This document shows positions 6,363 to 6,399 of a stretch of 6,399 bases of DNA, in pieces (positions within the stretch are counted from its first letter, which is position 1; each line of letters starts with the position of its first letter). The notes below the pieces were generated by a model that searched no databases, was not told the origin of the DNA, and saw only the letters and a list, made by a program, of their open reading frames with translations. A program made the position numbers and the translations under genes. The DNA is taken from contig CALKHV010000136.1 in the NCBI GenBank assembly GCA_937988865.1, positions 1-6,399 of the forward strand, given 5' to 3'. The DNA is from an uncultured Propionibacteriaceae bacterium. GTDB taxonomy: Bacteria > Actinomycetota > Actinomycetes > Propionibacteriales > Propionibacteriaceae.

Positions 6363-6398
6363 CTATTCGAAGTAGGCACGGTTCCACCCTTCGCCACG
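6363..6398 (-). CDS. Last 11 codons of an unidentified minus-strand gene (partial)
   Basis: A minus-strand frame enters from the right edge and ends at TAG (6363-6365) with the residues RGEGWNRAYFE. The mix of aromatic and charged residues is protein-like. The terminator-type hairpin starting 20 bases downstream supports a gene ending here on this strand. The fragment is too short for any family assignment, and another frame ending slightly further left (after IVHPYQ) cannot be excluded. Confidence 0.35.
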   Translation of the reverse strand, partial: RGEGWNRAYFE

Positions 6399-6399
6399 A

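Overview
The window looks like chromosomal or island DNA from a high-GC actinobacterium. By eye it is about two-thirds G+C, codon third positions are mostly G or C, and a gene joint uses the ATGA overlap. I cannot name the genus.

Layout: the left edge (1-135) carries the probable last codons of an unidentified plus-strand gene. Its stop overlaps the start of a tightly packed run of three large plus-strand genes. (1) 132-2150 encodes a 672-residue multi-domain DNA-binding protein with a sigma-70 region 4-type helix-turn-helix. (2) 2169-3410 encodes a DEDDh 3'-5' exonuclease fused to a TerB-like helical domain and a C-terminal BRCT domain. (3) 3421-5754 encodes a GmrSD-type protein (DUF262 plus DUF1524/HNH-like nuclease) with an extra C-terminal module. 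The gaps are an overlap, 18 nt and 10 nt, so the run reads as one operon. A strong Shine-Dalgarno plus a nine-codon minicistron bridges genes 1 and 2.

On the minus strand, convergent with the operon, 5821-6147 encodes a DUF1778/TacA-like ribbon-helix-helix antitoxin. No toxin gene follows it. A possible promoter with an overlapping palindrome lies just upstream. Further right, a long hairpin with a UUCG loop (6277-6342) probably ends a minus-strand gene of which only the last 11 codons fall in the window.

How the genes may work together (inference): GmrSD-like nucleases are type IV restriction or modification-sensing anti-phage effectors, and DEDDh exonucleases and DNA-binding adaptors are common partners in defence loci. 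The three genes plus the cut-off upstream gene are therefore a good candidate for a multi-gene defence system in which nucleic-acid recognition, NTP-dependent cleavage and end resection are shared between proteins. I do not recognise this exact combination as a named system. The orphan antitoxin fits an accessory or island setting.
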